NCBI GenBank assembly: GCA_900768425.1
Contig: CAAGCR010000011.1
Span: forward strand, 1 to 10,671
Direction: 5' to 3'
DNA: 10,671 bases
From: Clostridia bacterium
Lineage (GTDB): Bacteria; Bacillota; Clostridia; Christensenellales; UBA1242
Below are positions 1 through 6,526 of this stretch, piece after piece. The position numbers were made by a program, and so were the translations under genes. Each line of letters begins with the position of its first letter. Within the stretch, counting starts at the first letter, position 1. The notes below the pieces were generated by a model. That model made no database searches. It was not told the origin of the DNA and saw only the letters and a list, made by a program, of their open reading frames with translations.

Positions 1-66
1 ATAATTAAAAAACGGAATGATTTTAATATTGTTTCAAATATTAAAAACATTTATTTCGCCAAAGTC

Positions 67-95
67 TTGACAATACTGTGTAAACAAGTTAAAAT
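67..95 (+). promoter_or_regulatory. sigma-A-type promoter for the small membrane protein-secG pair
   Basis: A perfect -35 TTGACA lies at 67-72. After a 17-bp spacer comes TAAAAT at 90-95, one mismatch from the -10 consensus. Transcription would start near 102, leaving an AT-rich leader of about 100 nt before the first gene. The rest of 1-204 shows no gene or clear terminator. Confidence 0.7.
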
Positions 96-102
96 ACAAA
101 TG

Positions 103-131
103 TTGAAATTATGTTTAAAATAATATATATA
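103..131 (+). promoter_or_regulatory. possible second promoter
   Basis: TTGAAA at 103-108 and TATATA at 126-131 are separated by 17 bp, just downstream of the stronger promoter. The region is so AT-rich that a match of this quality can arise by chance, so this is a weak call. Confidence 0.3.
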
Positions 132-204
132 TTAGAACATAACTATACATTTTATATTATTCGTTTAACACGAACTAAAATTTGTTGAGATAAAAGGTGA
201 ATTT

Positions 205-423
205 ATGAAAGTGTTCTTTAACAATGTGATAACATTCATAAACAATATGGACCCTTTTTTAAAGGTTATGATTATTGGAATGTTATTATTAATAGATATA
301 ATGAGTGTTATGCAAATAGTTAAAACACACGTTAATCCTAAAAAACCAGTATTTAGAATATTGCAATTTTTTGTTGCAGCATTGTTTATTGGTCTTACAG
401 TATTTGTATGTATTCACGTTTAA
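205..423 (+). CDS. small two-helix membrane protein of unknown function
   Basis: I do not recognise a family. The 72-residue product has two hydrophobic stretches long enough to cross the membrane, about residues 18-38 and 50-71. They are joined by a short basic linker (KTHVNPKKP, 40-48), so it is probably a hairpin-like inner-membrane protein with no signal peptidase site. The ATG at 205 is supported by the Shine-Dalgarno sequence AAAGGTGA at 193-200. It ends 18 bp before the secG start with no terminator between them, so the two are probably co-transcribed from the promoter at 67-95. A link to Sec translocation is only suggested by position. The real ribosome site, clean hydrophobic pattern and spacing argue against a chance frame. 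Confidence 0.7.
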   Translation: MKVFFNNVITFINNMDPFLKVMIIGMLLLIDIMSVMQIVKTHVNPKKPVFRILQFFVAALFIGLTVFVCIHV

Positions 424-441
424 AAGGGGTAAAATTAAAGT

Positions 442-732
442 ATGAAATATTTATTACTAGCATCTAGTGATTTTGTAACAAACGTTCTTCCAGTAGTAAG
501 ATATGTTTGCGTAGGCATAATAGCCGCTTGCGCTATCGCACTTATAATAACAACATTGCTACAATCAAGTGCCGATGAAAATGGTGCAACAGCAATGACT
601 GGTCAAGAGAGTTATTACTCACAAAACAAAGGTGAGAGTAGAGATGGCAAACTTAAAAAATGGACAATCATATTTGCCAGCATAATCACTTTCTTCACCT
701 TATTATACTTTATAACATGGGTTATAATGTAG
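442..732 (+). CDS. secG: preprotein translocase subunit SecG
   Basis: SecG is the small non-essential subunit of the SecYEG channel in the cytoplasmic membrane, where it helps SecA-driven export. The 96 residues follow the family plan: a first membrane helix at about 18-40 running into LLQSS (39-43), a small-residue cytoplasmic loop, the stretch ESYYSQNKGESRDGKLKK (56-73), and a second helix at about 75-95. The usual length is 70-110 residues. The start at 442 is preceded by AAAAGGGG at 422-429, a somewhat distant ribosome site. In many Bacillota secG precedes rnr and smpB. Here it is followed instead by terminators and the heat-shock operon, so it is the last gene of its transcript. Confidence 0.88.
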   Translation: MKYLLLASSDFVTNVLPVVRYVCVGIIAACAIALIITTLLQSSADENGATAMTGQESYYSQNKGESRDGKLKKWTIIFASIITFFTLLYFITWVIM

Positions 733-744
733 CAAATAACAAAA

Positions 745-774
745 ACATCAAAGCATCAACTTTGGTGTTTTTTT
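745..774 (+). terminator. intrinsic terminator of secG, copy 1
   Basis: ACATCAAAG (745-753) pairs with CTTTGGTGT (760-768) over 9 bp, including one G-U pair, around a six-base loop. A run of seven T follows (768-774). It begins 13 nt after the secG stop codon. It is the first of three similar hairpins. Confidence 0.75.
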
Positions 775-836
775 ATGGATAATTGGTTTTATTAACTAAA
801 ATTTGGTATATACTTAAATAAAGACTTATAACAAGA

Positions 837-866
837 ATATCAAAGTTTCAACTTTGGTGTTTTTTT
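837..866 (+). terminator. terminator-like hairpin, copy 2
   Basis: The stem from 837 to 860 ends in the same right arm, CTTTGGTGT (852-860), followed by T7. Its loop is short (UUCA or similar). The left arm differs from copy 1 but still pairs, with G-U pairs at two positions. No gene lies between copies 1 and 2. Confidence 0.6.
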
Positions 867-932
867 GTTTATAAACAATTAGTTACATTATGTACATACT
901 TAAATTTTTATGAATAAAGCAGTATAACAAAA

Positions 933-963
933 ACATTAAAGCATCAACTTTGGTGTTTTTTTT
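933..963 (+). terminator. terminator-like hairpin, copy 3
   Basis: ACATTAAAG (933-941) pairs with CTTTGGTGT (948-956) using two G-U pairs, around the loop CATCAA also seen in copy 1. A run of eight T follows (956-963). The arrangement mirrors copies 1 and 2, with no intervening gene. Confidence 0.6.
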
Positions 964-1034
964 GTTTATAAACAATTAGTTACATTTTTTGACATCCACA
1001 AACTCTTTCATTAATACCCAACTTTAAGCAATCA

Positions 1035-1066
1035 CAGCCCTTTGCTCCCCTGACAGGGAGCGAAAG
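1035..1066. repeat. small REP-like hairpin
   Basis: GCTCCC (1044-1049) and GGGAGC (1056-1061) form a perfect stem that extends outward as CTTT/GAAAG with one bulged base. It is a GC-rich island in very AT-rich DNA. The 11-mer CCTTTGCTCCC at 1039-1049 recurs at 10073-10083 in the right-end repeats, so this is probably a solitary relative of that family. The rest of 987-1240 holds only low-complexity A/T runs and a weak inverted repeat, ACATACAA/TTGTATGT (1067-1074, 1102-1109). Confidence 0.5.
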
Positions 1067-1251
1067 ACATACAATGCAAATTTTAATTGTTTTGCCCAAT
1101 TTTGTATGTTTGCAAACTAATAATCAAAATATATAAGATTTTTGAAATGGGGTGGGAAAAATTTTTCATAAAAAGTTTTCACGCATTTTTTACTCAATTT
1201 CCAAAAAATTCAAAAAAAATAAAAAAATTTTAAAAAAAGTGGCATAAACTG

Positions 1252-1280
1252 TTGACAAGTGCATACAATAAGTATAGAAT
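1252..1280 (+). promoter_or_regulatory. sigma-A promoter of the heat-shock operon
   Basis: A perfect -35 TTGACA (1252-1257) is followed after 17 bp by TAGAAT (1275-1280), one mismatch from TATAAT. A-rich DNA just upstream (1200-1240) could act as an UP element. The predicted start near 1287 falls inside the CIRCE operator, so HrcA binding would block initiation. Confidence 0.8.
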
Positions 1281-1284
1281 AGTG

Positions 1285-1311
1285 TTAGCAATCTAAAAGA
1301 AAGACTGCTAA
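1285..1311. promoter_or_regulatory. CIRCE operator bound by HrcA
   Basis: The left arm TTAGCAATC (1285-1293), a 9-bp spacer, and the right arm GACTGCTAA (1303-1311) match the CIRCE consensus TTAGCACTC-N9-GAGTGCTAA at 8 of 9 bases in each arm. Both mismatches fall at the same position of the half-site. The site overlaps the predicted transcription start and lies just ahead of hrcA, its classic autoregulatory place. No second CIRCE is visible before dnaK or dnaJ. Confidence 0.93.
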
Positions 1312-1329
1312 CAATCTAAGCGAGGCTGT

Positions 1330-2349
1330 ATGAAAAAAGAGTTAAGCGACAGAAAAAAGCATATACTTTGCTCCGCCATAGAAGATTACATTAAGGACGC
1401 AAGTCCAATAACAAGTGGTGGCGTTAAAGATAGGCACATAGTTGATGTAAGCACTGCAACTCTTCGTAATGAGTTAAATGCCTTAGAGGCAATGGGTTAT
1501 TTAAAACAACTTCATACCTCTGGTGGCAGAATTCCAACAACCGAAGGGTATAGGTACTATGTAAGCACACTCTTAGAAAACTTCACAGTTGACGAAAGTC
1601 AGTTAAAGCAAGTTGAACAAGAGTTGTCTGAAAGAACCACATCATTAAAGGAAATCTTATCTTCAGTGGCTAGTTTAATAAGCAAAGCAACAAATATGCC
1701 AACTGTAATAGTCGCAAATGGTTACGATAAACTAATTATAGATGACATTCGCATAATACCATTAATTGATGGTGAGGCACTTGTGCTTTTTAGAACAAAA
1801 AGCGGAATTGTTAATCATGCAATTAAGGCACGCGCAAGTGAAAAATCTTGTGACGATGCGGGTAAATATCTAACTAAAAAGTTTAAAGGCAAAACCATAG
1901 GCGAGTTATTAGAAGGCGATATTCTCTATAATTCAATAGCCGAAGTAGAGAGTTTCAAAAACATAATAGATAGTTTAATAAAGTCTATGCGCGAATTTAT
2001 ATCTAGCAAAAAATTAGATATTCGCGGTGAATCGGCAACATACTTACTTGATGAAAACGAGCATCAAACTGTTGTAGAAACCAAAAAGATTTTAAATCTT
2101 TTAGGCGATGAAGATGGCTTGTGCGAAGTTATCGGAGAGCCAGATGAAACTGATTTAACCATAACGCTAGGAGATGAAAACGAAAAGGTAGATGGTTGTG
2201 CCTTAATAAAAGCACCAATAGTAATAAACGGCACACAAGTTGCAAGCCTTGCAGTAATCGGACCTGAACGTATGGACTATGCGAGCATTGCATCAGCCAT
2301 TAAGGTTGTTACAAGCGAGTTAAATAAAATAAAGGATGGTGACACGTGA
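1330..2349 (+). CDS. hrcA: heat-inducible transcription repressor HrcA
   Basis: HrcA represses class I heat-shock genes by binding CIRCE, and needs GroEL to stay active. The 339 residues are normal for the family. The N-terminal winged helix contains STATLRNEL (41-49, recognition region) and the signature HTSGGRIPTTEGYRYYV (62-78). The middle and C-terminal parts match the GAF-like dimer domain, ending with GPERMDY (311-317). The ATG at 1330 is preceded by a modest ribosome site, GCGAGG (1320-1325). It is the first gene of the operon, directly behind the promoter and CIRCE at 1252-1311, so it controls itself and grpE-dnaK(-dnaJ). Its stop overlaps the grpE start, implying translational coupling. 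Confidence 0.97.
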   Translation: MKKELSDRKKHILCSAIEDYIKDASPITSGGVKDRHIVDVSTATLRNELNALEAMGYLKQLHTSGGRIPTTEGYRYYVSTLLENFTVDESQLKQVEQELSERTTSLKEILSSVASLISKATNMPTVIVANGYDKLIIDDIRIIPLIDGEALVLFRTKSGIVNHAIKARASEKSCDDAGKYLTKKFKGKTIGELLEGDILYNSIAEVESFKNIIDSLIKSMREFISSKKLDIRGESATYLLDENEHQTVVETKKILNLLGDEDGLCEVIGEPDETDLTITLGDENEKVDGCALIKAPIVINGTQVASLAVIGPERMDYASIASAIKVVTSELNKIKDGDT

Positions 2350-2918
2350 GCATATCTGAAGAAGAAAAAAAGAAGTATCAAAAAGATGTAAAGCCACAAT
2401 CAAAAGAAACACAAAAAGACAAACAAGAGCAAAAACCAAAGCAAGAGGAACAACCAAAAGAAGAACCAAAGGCGGAGGAAGTTGAGGCAGATAAAAACAA
2501 GGCACTTGCAGATGAATATTTGAATTTGGCAAGAGTAATTCAAGCCGATTTTGATAATTATCGCAAACGCAGTATAGAGCAGATTGAAAAGGCTAAAACA
2601 GATGGAATTGCACAAGCGGTAGAACTTATGCTACCAAGTTTAGATGCTTTTAAAAAAGCCAAAGAAAACATAAAAAATGAAAACACTTTATCTGGCATAA
2701 ATATGCTAGAAAAAGCAATAAATTCAGGCCTTGAAAAGTTGGGTGTTGAAAAAATTCAGGCCGTAGGCTTGCCCCTAGACCCAACAGTCCATAACGCACT
2801 AGCCGTTGCAAAAGATGAGCAAAAAGAAGATGGAATTATCTTAGATGAATTCCAAGCAGGCTATAAAATGAAAGATAAAGTCATTCGTTGCTCACAAGTG
2901 CTAGTAAATAAATTGTAA
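2346..2918 (+). CDS. grpE: nucleotide exchange factor GrpE
   Basis: GrpE is a cytoplasmic dimer that releases ADP from DnaK and so resets the chaperone cycle. The 190 residues comprise a disordered K/E/Q-rich tail (about 1-50), the long helix with DFDNYRKR (68-75), and the beta domain with LDPTVHNAL (144-152) and EFQAGYKMKDKVIR (168-181). I chose the GTG start at 2346 because it overlaps the hrcA stop as GTGA and sits 6 nt after AGGATGG (2333-2339); no nearby ATG offers this. This coupling would tie GrpE production to HrcA. Repeated lysine and glutamate codons explain the A-rich 5' end. Confidence 0.96.
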   Translation: MSISEEEKKKYQKDVKPQSKETQKDKQEQKPKQEEQPKEEPKAEEVEADKNKALADEYLNLARVIQADFDNYRKRSIEQIEKAKTDGIAQAVELMLPSLDAFKKAKENIKNENTLSGINMLEKAINSGLEKLGVEKIQAVGLPLDPTVHNALAVAKDEQKEDGIILDEFQAGYKMKDKVIRCSQVLVNKL

Positions 2919-2988
2919 TTAACAATATTTGCAAATTTAATTAGTTTACCTTAAAAATTATTGAAATAAAACAATAGTTCTTGAAGTC

Positions 2989-3023
2989 GTCAGCCAAGCG
3001 GTTGACAATTAAGGTTTACTTAT
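2989..3023 (+). repeat. hairpin and probable repeat relic in the grpE-dnaK spacer
   Basis: GTCAGCC (2989-2995) pairs with GGTTGAC (3000-3006) over 7 bp (one G-U) around AAGC, with no T-run after it. The following GGTTTACTTAT (3013-3023) is identical to 10495-10505, the right edge of the repeat element near the window end, where it also follows a CAGCC hairpin. The hairpin could instead stabilise or process the mRNA. TTGACA at 3002-3007 has no well-spaced -10, so I do not call a promoter. Confidence 0.4.
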
Positions 3024-3074
3024 TGAATTTACAATACAAATAAAAAATCAAACAAAATTAAAGGAGATATTATT

Positions 3075-4907
3075 ATGAGTAAAATTATAGGTATTGATTT
3101 AGGAACAACAAATTCATGTGTTGCAGTAATGGAAGGAGGTCGTCCAACAGTTATTGCTAATGCCGAAGGCGACAGAACAACCCCAAGTGTTGTTGCATAC
3201 ACAAAAAATGGTGAAAAACTAGTTGGTAAAGTTGCAAAACGCCAAGCAGTTTCAAACCACGAAAACACAATTCAAAGTATTAAAAGAAAAATGGGTAGTG
3301 ATGAAAAAGTTACTTTAAATGGTAAAGAATACACTCCACAAGAAATTTCAGCAATGATTTTAGGTAAATTAAAAACAGATGCCGAAAGTTATTTAGGCGA
3401 AAAAGTTACTCAAGCAGTTATCACTGTTCCAGCATACTTTAACGATAGCCAACGTCAAGCAACCAAAGATGCAGGTAAAATTGCAGGACTAGAAGTTTTA
3501 AGAATTATCAACGAACCAACAGCAGCCGCTCTTGCATATGGACTAGATAAAGGCGAAAATAAAAACCAAAAAATCTTAGTATATGACTTAGGCGGTGGTA
3601 CATTCGATGTTTCTATTCTAGAAATAGGTGATGGCGTATTTGAAGTATTATCAACCAATGGTGATACACATCTAGGCGGTGATGATTTTGATAATGCAAT
3701 CATTGAATTATTATGCAAAGAATTTAAAAACGAAAACGGCATTGACTTGCACAACGATAAATTAGCAATGCAAAGATTAAAAGATGCAGCTGAAAAAGCA
3801 AAAATTGAACTTTCTAGCACTCCTAGAACAACAATTTCATTGCCATTTATCTCTGCAGATGCTAATGGTCCTAAGAACTTAGAATATGACTTAACAAGAG
3901 CTAAATTTGATGAATTAACCGAAGATTTAGTTAAGAAAACAACTGTTTGTGTAACAAAAGCATTACAAGATGCAAAATTAACAAATAGTGATATAGATAA
4001 AGTTATCCTAGTTGGTGGTTCAACAAGAATTCCAGCCGTAGTAGAAGCAGTTAAAGCATATACAGGCAAAGAACCATTCAAAGGCATTAACCCAGATGAA
4101 TGCGTTGCCATCGGTGCGGCAATTCAAGCAGGTGTTCTTGCCGGTGAAGTAAAAGATGTACTTTTACTAGATGTAACTCCACTTTCATTAGGTATTGAAA
4201 CTTTGGGCGGTGTATTTACAAAATTAATTAACCGTAACACAACAATCCCTACTAAAAAATCTCAAATTTTCTCAACCGCAGTAGATAATCAACCAGGTGT
4301 TGATATTCACGTATTGCAAGGTGAAAGAGAATTTGCAAATCAAAACAAAACATTAGGTCGTTTCCAATTAACAGATATTCCACCAGCACCAAGAGGTGTT
4401 CCACAAATTGAAGTAACATTTGATATTGATGCTAACGGTATCGTTCACGTATCTGCAAAAGATTTAGGAACAAACAAAGAACAATCAATCACAATTACTG
4501 CATCTTCAAACTTAACAGAAGAAGAAATCAATAAAGCAGTTAAAGAAGCCGAAGCAAATGCAGAAGAAGATAAAAAACGTCGTGAATTTATAGAAACTAA
4601 AAACAACGCAGATAATTTAATTTATCAAATGGAAAAACAAGTCAAAGAAAATGGCGACAAACTTCCAGAAGAAGATAAAACTAAATTAAATGAAGCAATA
4701 GAAAAAGCCAAAAAAGATGTTGAATCAACCGATGTAGAAGTTGTTAAAAAAGCAACAGAAGAATTAACAAACGTGGCAAACGATGTATTTGCAAGAATGT
4801 ATCAAAATGCTAGTGCAAATGCTCAATCAACAGAAACTAAAACCGAAGAAAAACCAAACGATGGCGACCCAGAAGTTGTAGTTGATGATGACAATAATAA
4901 TCAATAA
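3075..4907 (+). CDS. dnaK: Hsp70 chaperone DnaK
   Basis: DnaK is the ATP-driven Hsp70 that binds exposed hydrophobic segments of unfolded proteins, with DnaJ and GrpE as partners. The 610 residues show GIDLGTTNS (6-14, phosphate 1), VPAYFNDSQRQATKDAG (118-134), NEPTAAALAYG (146-156), DLGGGTFDVS (171-180), GDTHLGGDDFD (196-206), ILVGGSTRIP (311-320), and the interdomain linker DVLLLDVTPLSLGIET (361-376). A substrate domain and helical lid follow. The roughly 24-residue insert of Gram-negative DnaK is absent near residue 75, as in Bacillota. The tail ends in DPEVVVDDDNNNQ, a variant of the usual acidic end. AAGGAG (3061-3066) precedes the ATG by 8 nt. It ends in two consecutive TAA codons. Confidence 0.99.
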   Translation: MSKIIGIDLGTTNSCVAVMEGGRPTVIANAEGDRTTPSVVAYTKNGEKLVGKVAKRQAVSNHENTIQSIKRKMGSDEKVTLNGKEYTPQEISAMILGKLKTDAESYLGEKVTQAVITVPAYFNDSQRQATKDAGKIAGLEVLRIINEPTAAALAYGLDKGENKNQKILVYDLGGGTFDVSILEIGDGVFEVLSTNGDTHLGGDDFDNAIIELLCKEFKNENGIDLHNDKLAMQRLKDAAEKAKIELSSTPRTTISLPFISADANGPKNLEYDLTRAKFDELTEDLVKKTTVCVTKALQDAKLTNSDIDKVILVGGSTRIPAVVEAVKAYTGKEPFKGINPDECVAIGAAIQAGVLAGEVKDVLLLDVTPLSLGIETLGGVFTKLINRNTTIPTKKSQIFSTAVDNQPGVDIHVLQGEREFANQNKTLGRFQLTDIPPAPRGVPQIEVTFDIDANGIVHVSAKDLGTNKEQSITITASSNLTEEEINKAVKEAEANAEEDKKRREFIETKNNADNLIYQMEKQVKENGDKLPEEDKTKLNEAIEKAKKDVESTDVEVVKKATEELTNVANDVFARMYQNASANAQSTETKTEEKPNDGDPEVVVDDDNNNQ

Positions 4908-4910
4908 TAA

Positions 4911-4970
4911 GTAAAAATGTTGCATTAGTAGAAAATTAAACATTCACTACAAGCAAACATTATAGTTTAC
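4911..4970 (+). other. imperfect long-range hairpin after dnaK
   Basis: Three short nested pairings can be drawn: GTAAA (4911-4915) with TTTAC (4966-4970), AATGTTGC (4916-4923) with GCAAACATT (4953-4961, one bulge), and TAGT (4926-4929) with ACTA (4946-4949). There is no terminal T-run. It might protect the dnaK mRNA 3' end, but the pairing is AT-rich and could be fortuitous. A further inverted repeat, ATTTAGTAT/ATACTAAAT, lies at 4998-5006 and 5033-5041. Confidence 0.25.
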
Positions 4971-5058
4971 TAAAATTATTGATTAAACAGCATCAAAATT
5001 TAGTATTTACAATTAAAATACAACAAAATTAGATACTAAATAACAAATAAACCCCGAT

Positions 5059-5090
5059 AAAATGTGCTATTTTAAATAAGCACATTTTGT
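5059..5090 (+). promoter_or_regulatory. strong hairpin just before the dnaJ ribosome site
   Basis: AAAATGTGCT (5059-5068) pairs perfectly with AGCACATTTT (5079-5088) around a 10-base loop. It ends 5 nt before AAAAGGA, the dnaJ ribosome site (5094-5100). The right arm ends TTTTGTCTT, a poor U-tract, so it may be a partial terminator (attenuator) that lowers dnaJ relative to dnaK, or a processing or stability stem. No good separate dnaJ promoter is visible in 4908-5107. Confidence 0.5.
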
Positions 5091-5107
5091 CTTAAAAGGA
5101 TATTACA

Positions 5108-6271
5108 ATGGCTAATAAAGATTACTATTCGGTTTTAGGAGTAGATAAAAATGCTAGCGAAGACGATATTAAATCTGCATATAGAAAATTAGCAAAAAAA
5201 TATCACCCAGACCTAAACAAAGATAACCCAGATGCAGCCGAAAAGTTCAAAGAAATTAACGAAGCATATGAAGTATTAGGCGACAAACAAAAACGTAGCA
5301 ATTATGACCAATTTGGTTCAGCTGATGGTGCTAACTTCTCAGATTTCTTTGGCGGTGCAAACGGCAGTGGCGGTTTCTCTAATGGTGGTTTTTCTAGTAG
5401 TTTTAGTGGCGATTTTGGAGATATATTCAGTGACATCTTTTCCGCTTTTGGCGGTGGCAATAGTGGTGCAAGAGCATCTGCACAGTCAGCAAGAGGTGAA
5501 GATATAAATCTAGCAATGAATATCTCTTTAAAAGAGTCTGCTTTTGGCACAAATAAAGATATTCGTGTTACAAAACTAGAAGCGTGTCCACATTGTAAAG
5601 GCACAGGTGCAAAAGATGGCACAGCCTTTGAAACTTGTCCAGATTGTAAAGGTGCGGGTAGAGTCCGTTTCCAACAAAATACTATTTTTGGCACAACAAT
5701 TAGGGAAGGGCTATGTAACACTTGTCGCGGAACAGGTAAACGAATTAAAGAAAAATGTCCAGACTGCTTAGGCAAAGGTTACACAAGAGTAACAAAAACT
5801 GTAACAGTAAAAGTTCCGGCAGGAATTAACGATGGACAAATATTGAGAATGCGTGGCGAAGGTAATGCACCAACAATGCCAGGCGTAAGTGGTGACCTTA
5901 ACATAAAAATATCAGTAGACAAAGACAAAATGCTAACAAGACAAGACAATGATATTTTACTCACAGTTTATGTCCCATTTACAACGCTTCTATTAGGCGG
6001 AAAAATTACAATACCAACCCTAGATGGTTTGTATGAATTGCCAATAAAAGAATTGACCCAATCAGGCACAGTTATGCGTTTAAAGGGTAAAGGTACAAAA
6101 ATATTACAACGTGAAGCACGCGGTGATATGTTAGTAACTTTAAAATCGGAAGCCCCATCAAAACTTGATAAAAAAACCAAAGCAAAAATAGAAGAATTGC
6201 AAGATATGTTTAAAGAAAATGCATATTCAAAATACTCTTCATTTGTAGATAACACAAAAAAATACAACTAA
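5108..6271 (+). CDS. dnaJ: Hsp40 co-chaperone DnaJ
   Basis: DnaJ delivers unfolded clients to DnaK and stimulates its ATPase. The 387 residues contain a J domain (1-70) with the essential HPD (33-35), a Gly/Phe-rich linker (about 69-117), and four zinc-binding CxxCxGxG motifs: CPHCKGTG (160), CPDCKGAG (177), CNTCRGTG (203) and CPDCLGKG (217). Two C-terminal beta domains follow, so this is a complete type I DnaJ. AAAAGGA (5094-5100) supports the ATG 7 nt later. It is the last gene of the heat-shock operon, 200 bp after dnaK, followed by a strong terminator. Confidence 0.98.
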   Translation: MANKDYYSVLGVDKNASEDDIKSAYRKLAKKYHPDLNKDNPDAAEKFKEINEAYEVLGDKQKRSNYDQFGSADGANFSDFFGGANGSGGFSNGGFSSSFSGDFGDIFSDIFSAFGGGNSGARASAQSARGEDINLAMNISLKESAFGTNKDIRVTKLEACPHCKGTGAKDGTAFETCPDCKGAGRVRFQQNTIFGTTIREGLCNTCRGTGKRIKEKCPDCLGKGYTRVTKTVTVKVPAGINDGQILRMRGEGNAPTMPGVSGDLNIKISVDKDKMLTRQDNDILLTVYVPFTTLLLGGKITIPTLDGLYELPIKELTQSGTVMRLKGKGTKILQREARGDMLVTLKSEAPSKLDKKTKAKIEELQDMFKENAYSKYSSFVDNTKKYN

Positions 6272-6296
6272 ACGAACCTTAAAAAATATTCCCCAC

Positions 6297-6336
6297 AAAA
6301 GCAAACGCGACAACTTTCTCCCGCGTTTGCTTTTTT
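6297..6336 (+). terminator. intrinsic terminator of the heat-shock operon
   Basis: AAAAGCAAACGCG (6297-6309) pairs perfectly with CGCGTTTGCTTTT (6322-6334) over 13 bp around a 12-base loop. Six T (6331-6336) and a second T-run follow. It lies 25 nt after the dnaJ stop and is the strongest terminator in the window. Between it and 6458 I see only short AT-rich direct repeats (GAATTATTG twice). Confidence 0.92.
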
Positions 6337-6458
6337 ATTGTTTTTTTATTACATAAGCATTATTGAATATAAACAAAATAAACAATGAGGAGTGCTGAAT
6401 TATTGGTGTTGCTAACACAACAAATGATGACTGATGATTGAAAAATGATGAATTATTG

Positions 6459-6515
6459 TTAATTAAAAAAATACACTAAATAGCAATCACTAATTTAGCG
6501 TATTTTTTTAATTAA
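6459..6515. terminator. bidirectional terminator hairpin
   Basis: A 16-bp perfect stem (6459-6474 with 6500-6515) is followed after one mismatch by six more pairs, CTAAAT/ATTTAG (6476-6481, 6493-6498), around an 11-base loop. Runs of A on the left arm and T on the right arm give a U-tract on either strand. It lies 11 nt beyond the leftward gene's stop, so it should end that transcript, and it can catch read-through from dnaJ. Confidence 0.85.
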
Positions 6516-6526
6516 CTAAAAACTAA

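Larger units (their letters stand above)
733..986 (+). repeat. three imperfect tandem units of about 95 bp carrying terminators
   Basis: Each unit contains one hairpin ending in ACTTTGGTGTTTTTT. Units 2 and 3 are preceded by TACTTAAAT (811-819 and 898-906), and their hairpins are followed by the same 23-base stretch at 867-889 and 964-986. The hairpins step by 92 and 96 bp. Unit 1 is the most diverged outside its hairpin. The pattern suggests local duplication of the original secG terminator. Confidence 0.65.

Noticed and set aside
3002..3035. Internal promoter before dnaK (TTGACA plus TACAAT)
   Set aside because: The spacing is 22 bp, too long for sigma-A, and TTGACA is explained as part of a hairpin arm.
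3455..4111. 218-codon minus-strand open frame opposite dnaK
   Set aside because: It is antisense to conserved DnaK motifs, has no family resemblance, and arises from codon bias in dnaK. The same holds for the minus frame at 5302-5775 opposite dnaJ.
6390..6411. CIRCE half-site-like GAGTGCTGA and TTGCTAA
   Set aside because: The half-sites point the same way, lack a partner at 9-bp spacing, and lie behind dnaJ rather than before a gene.
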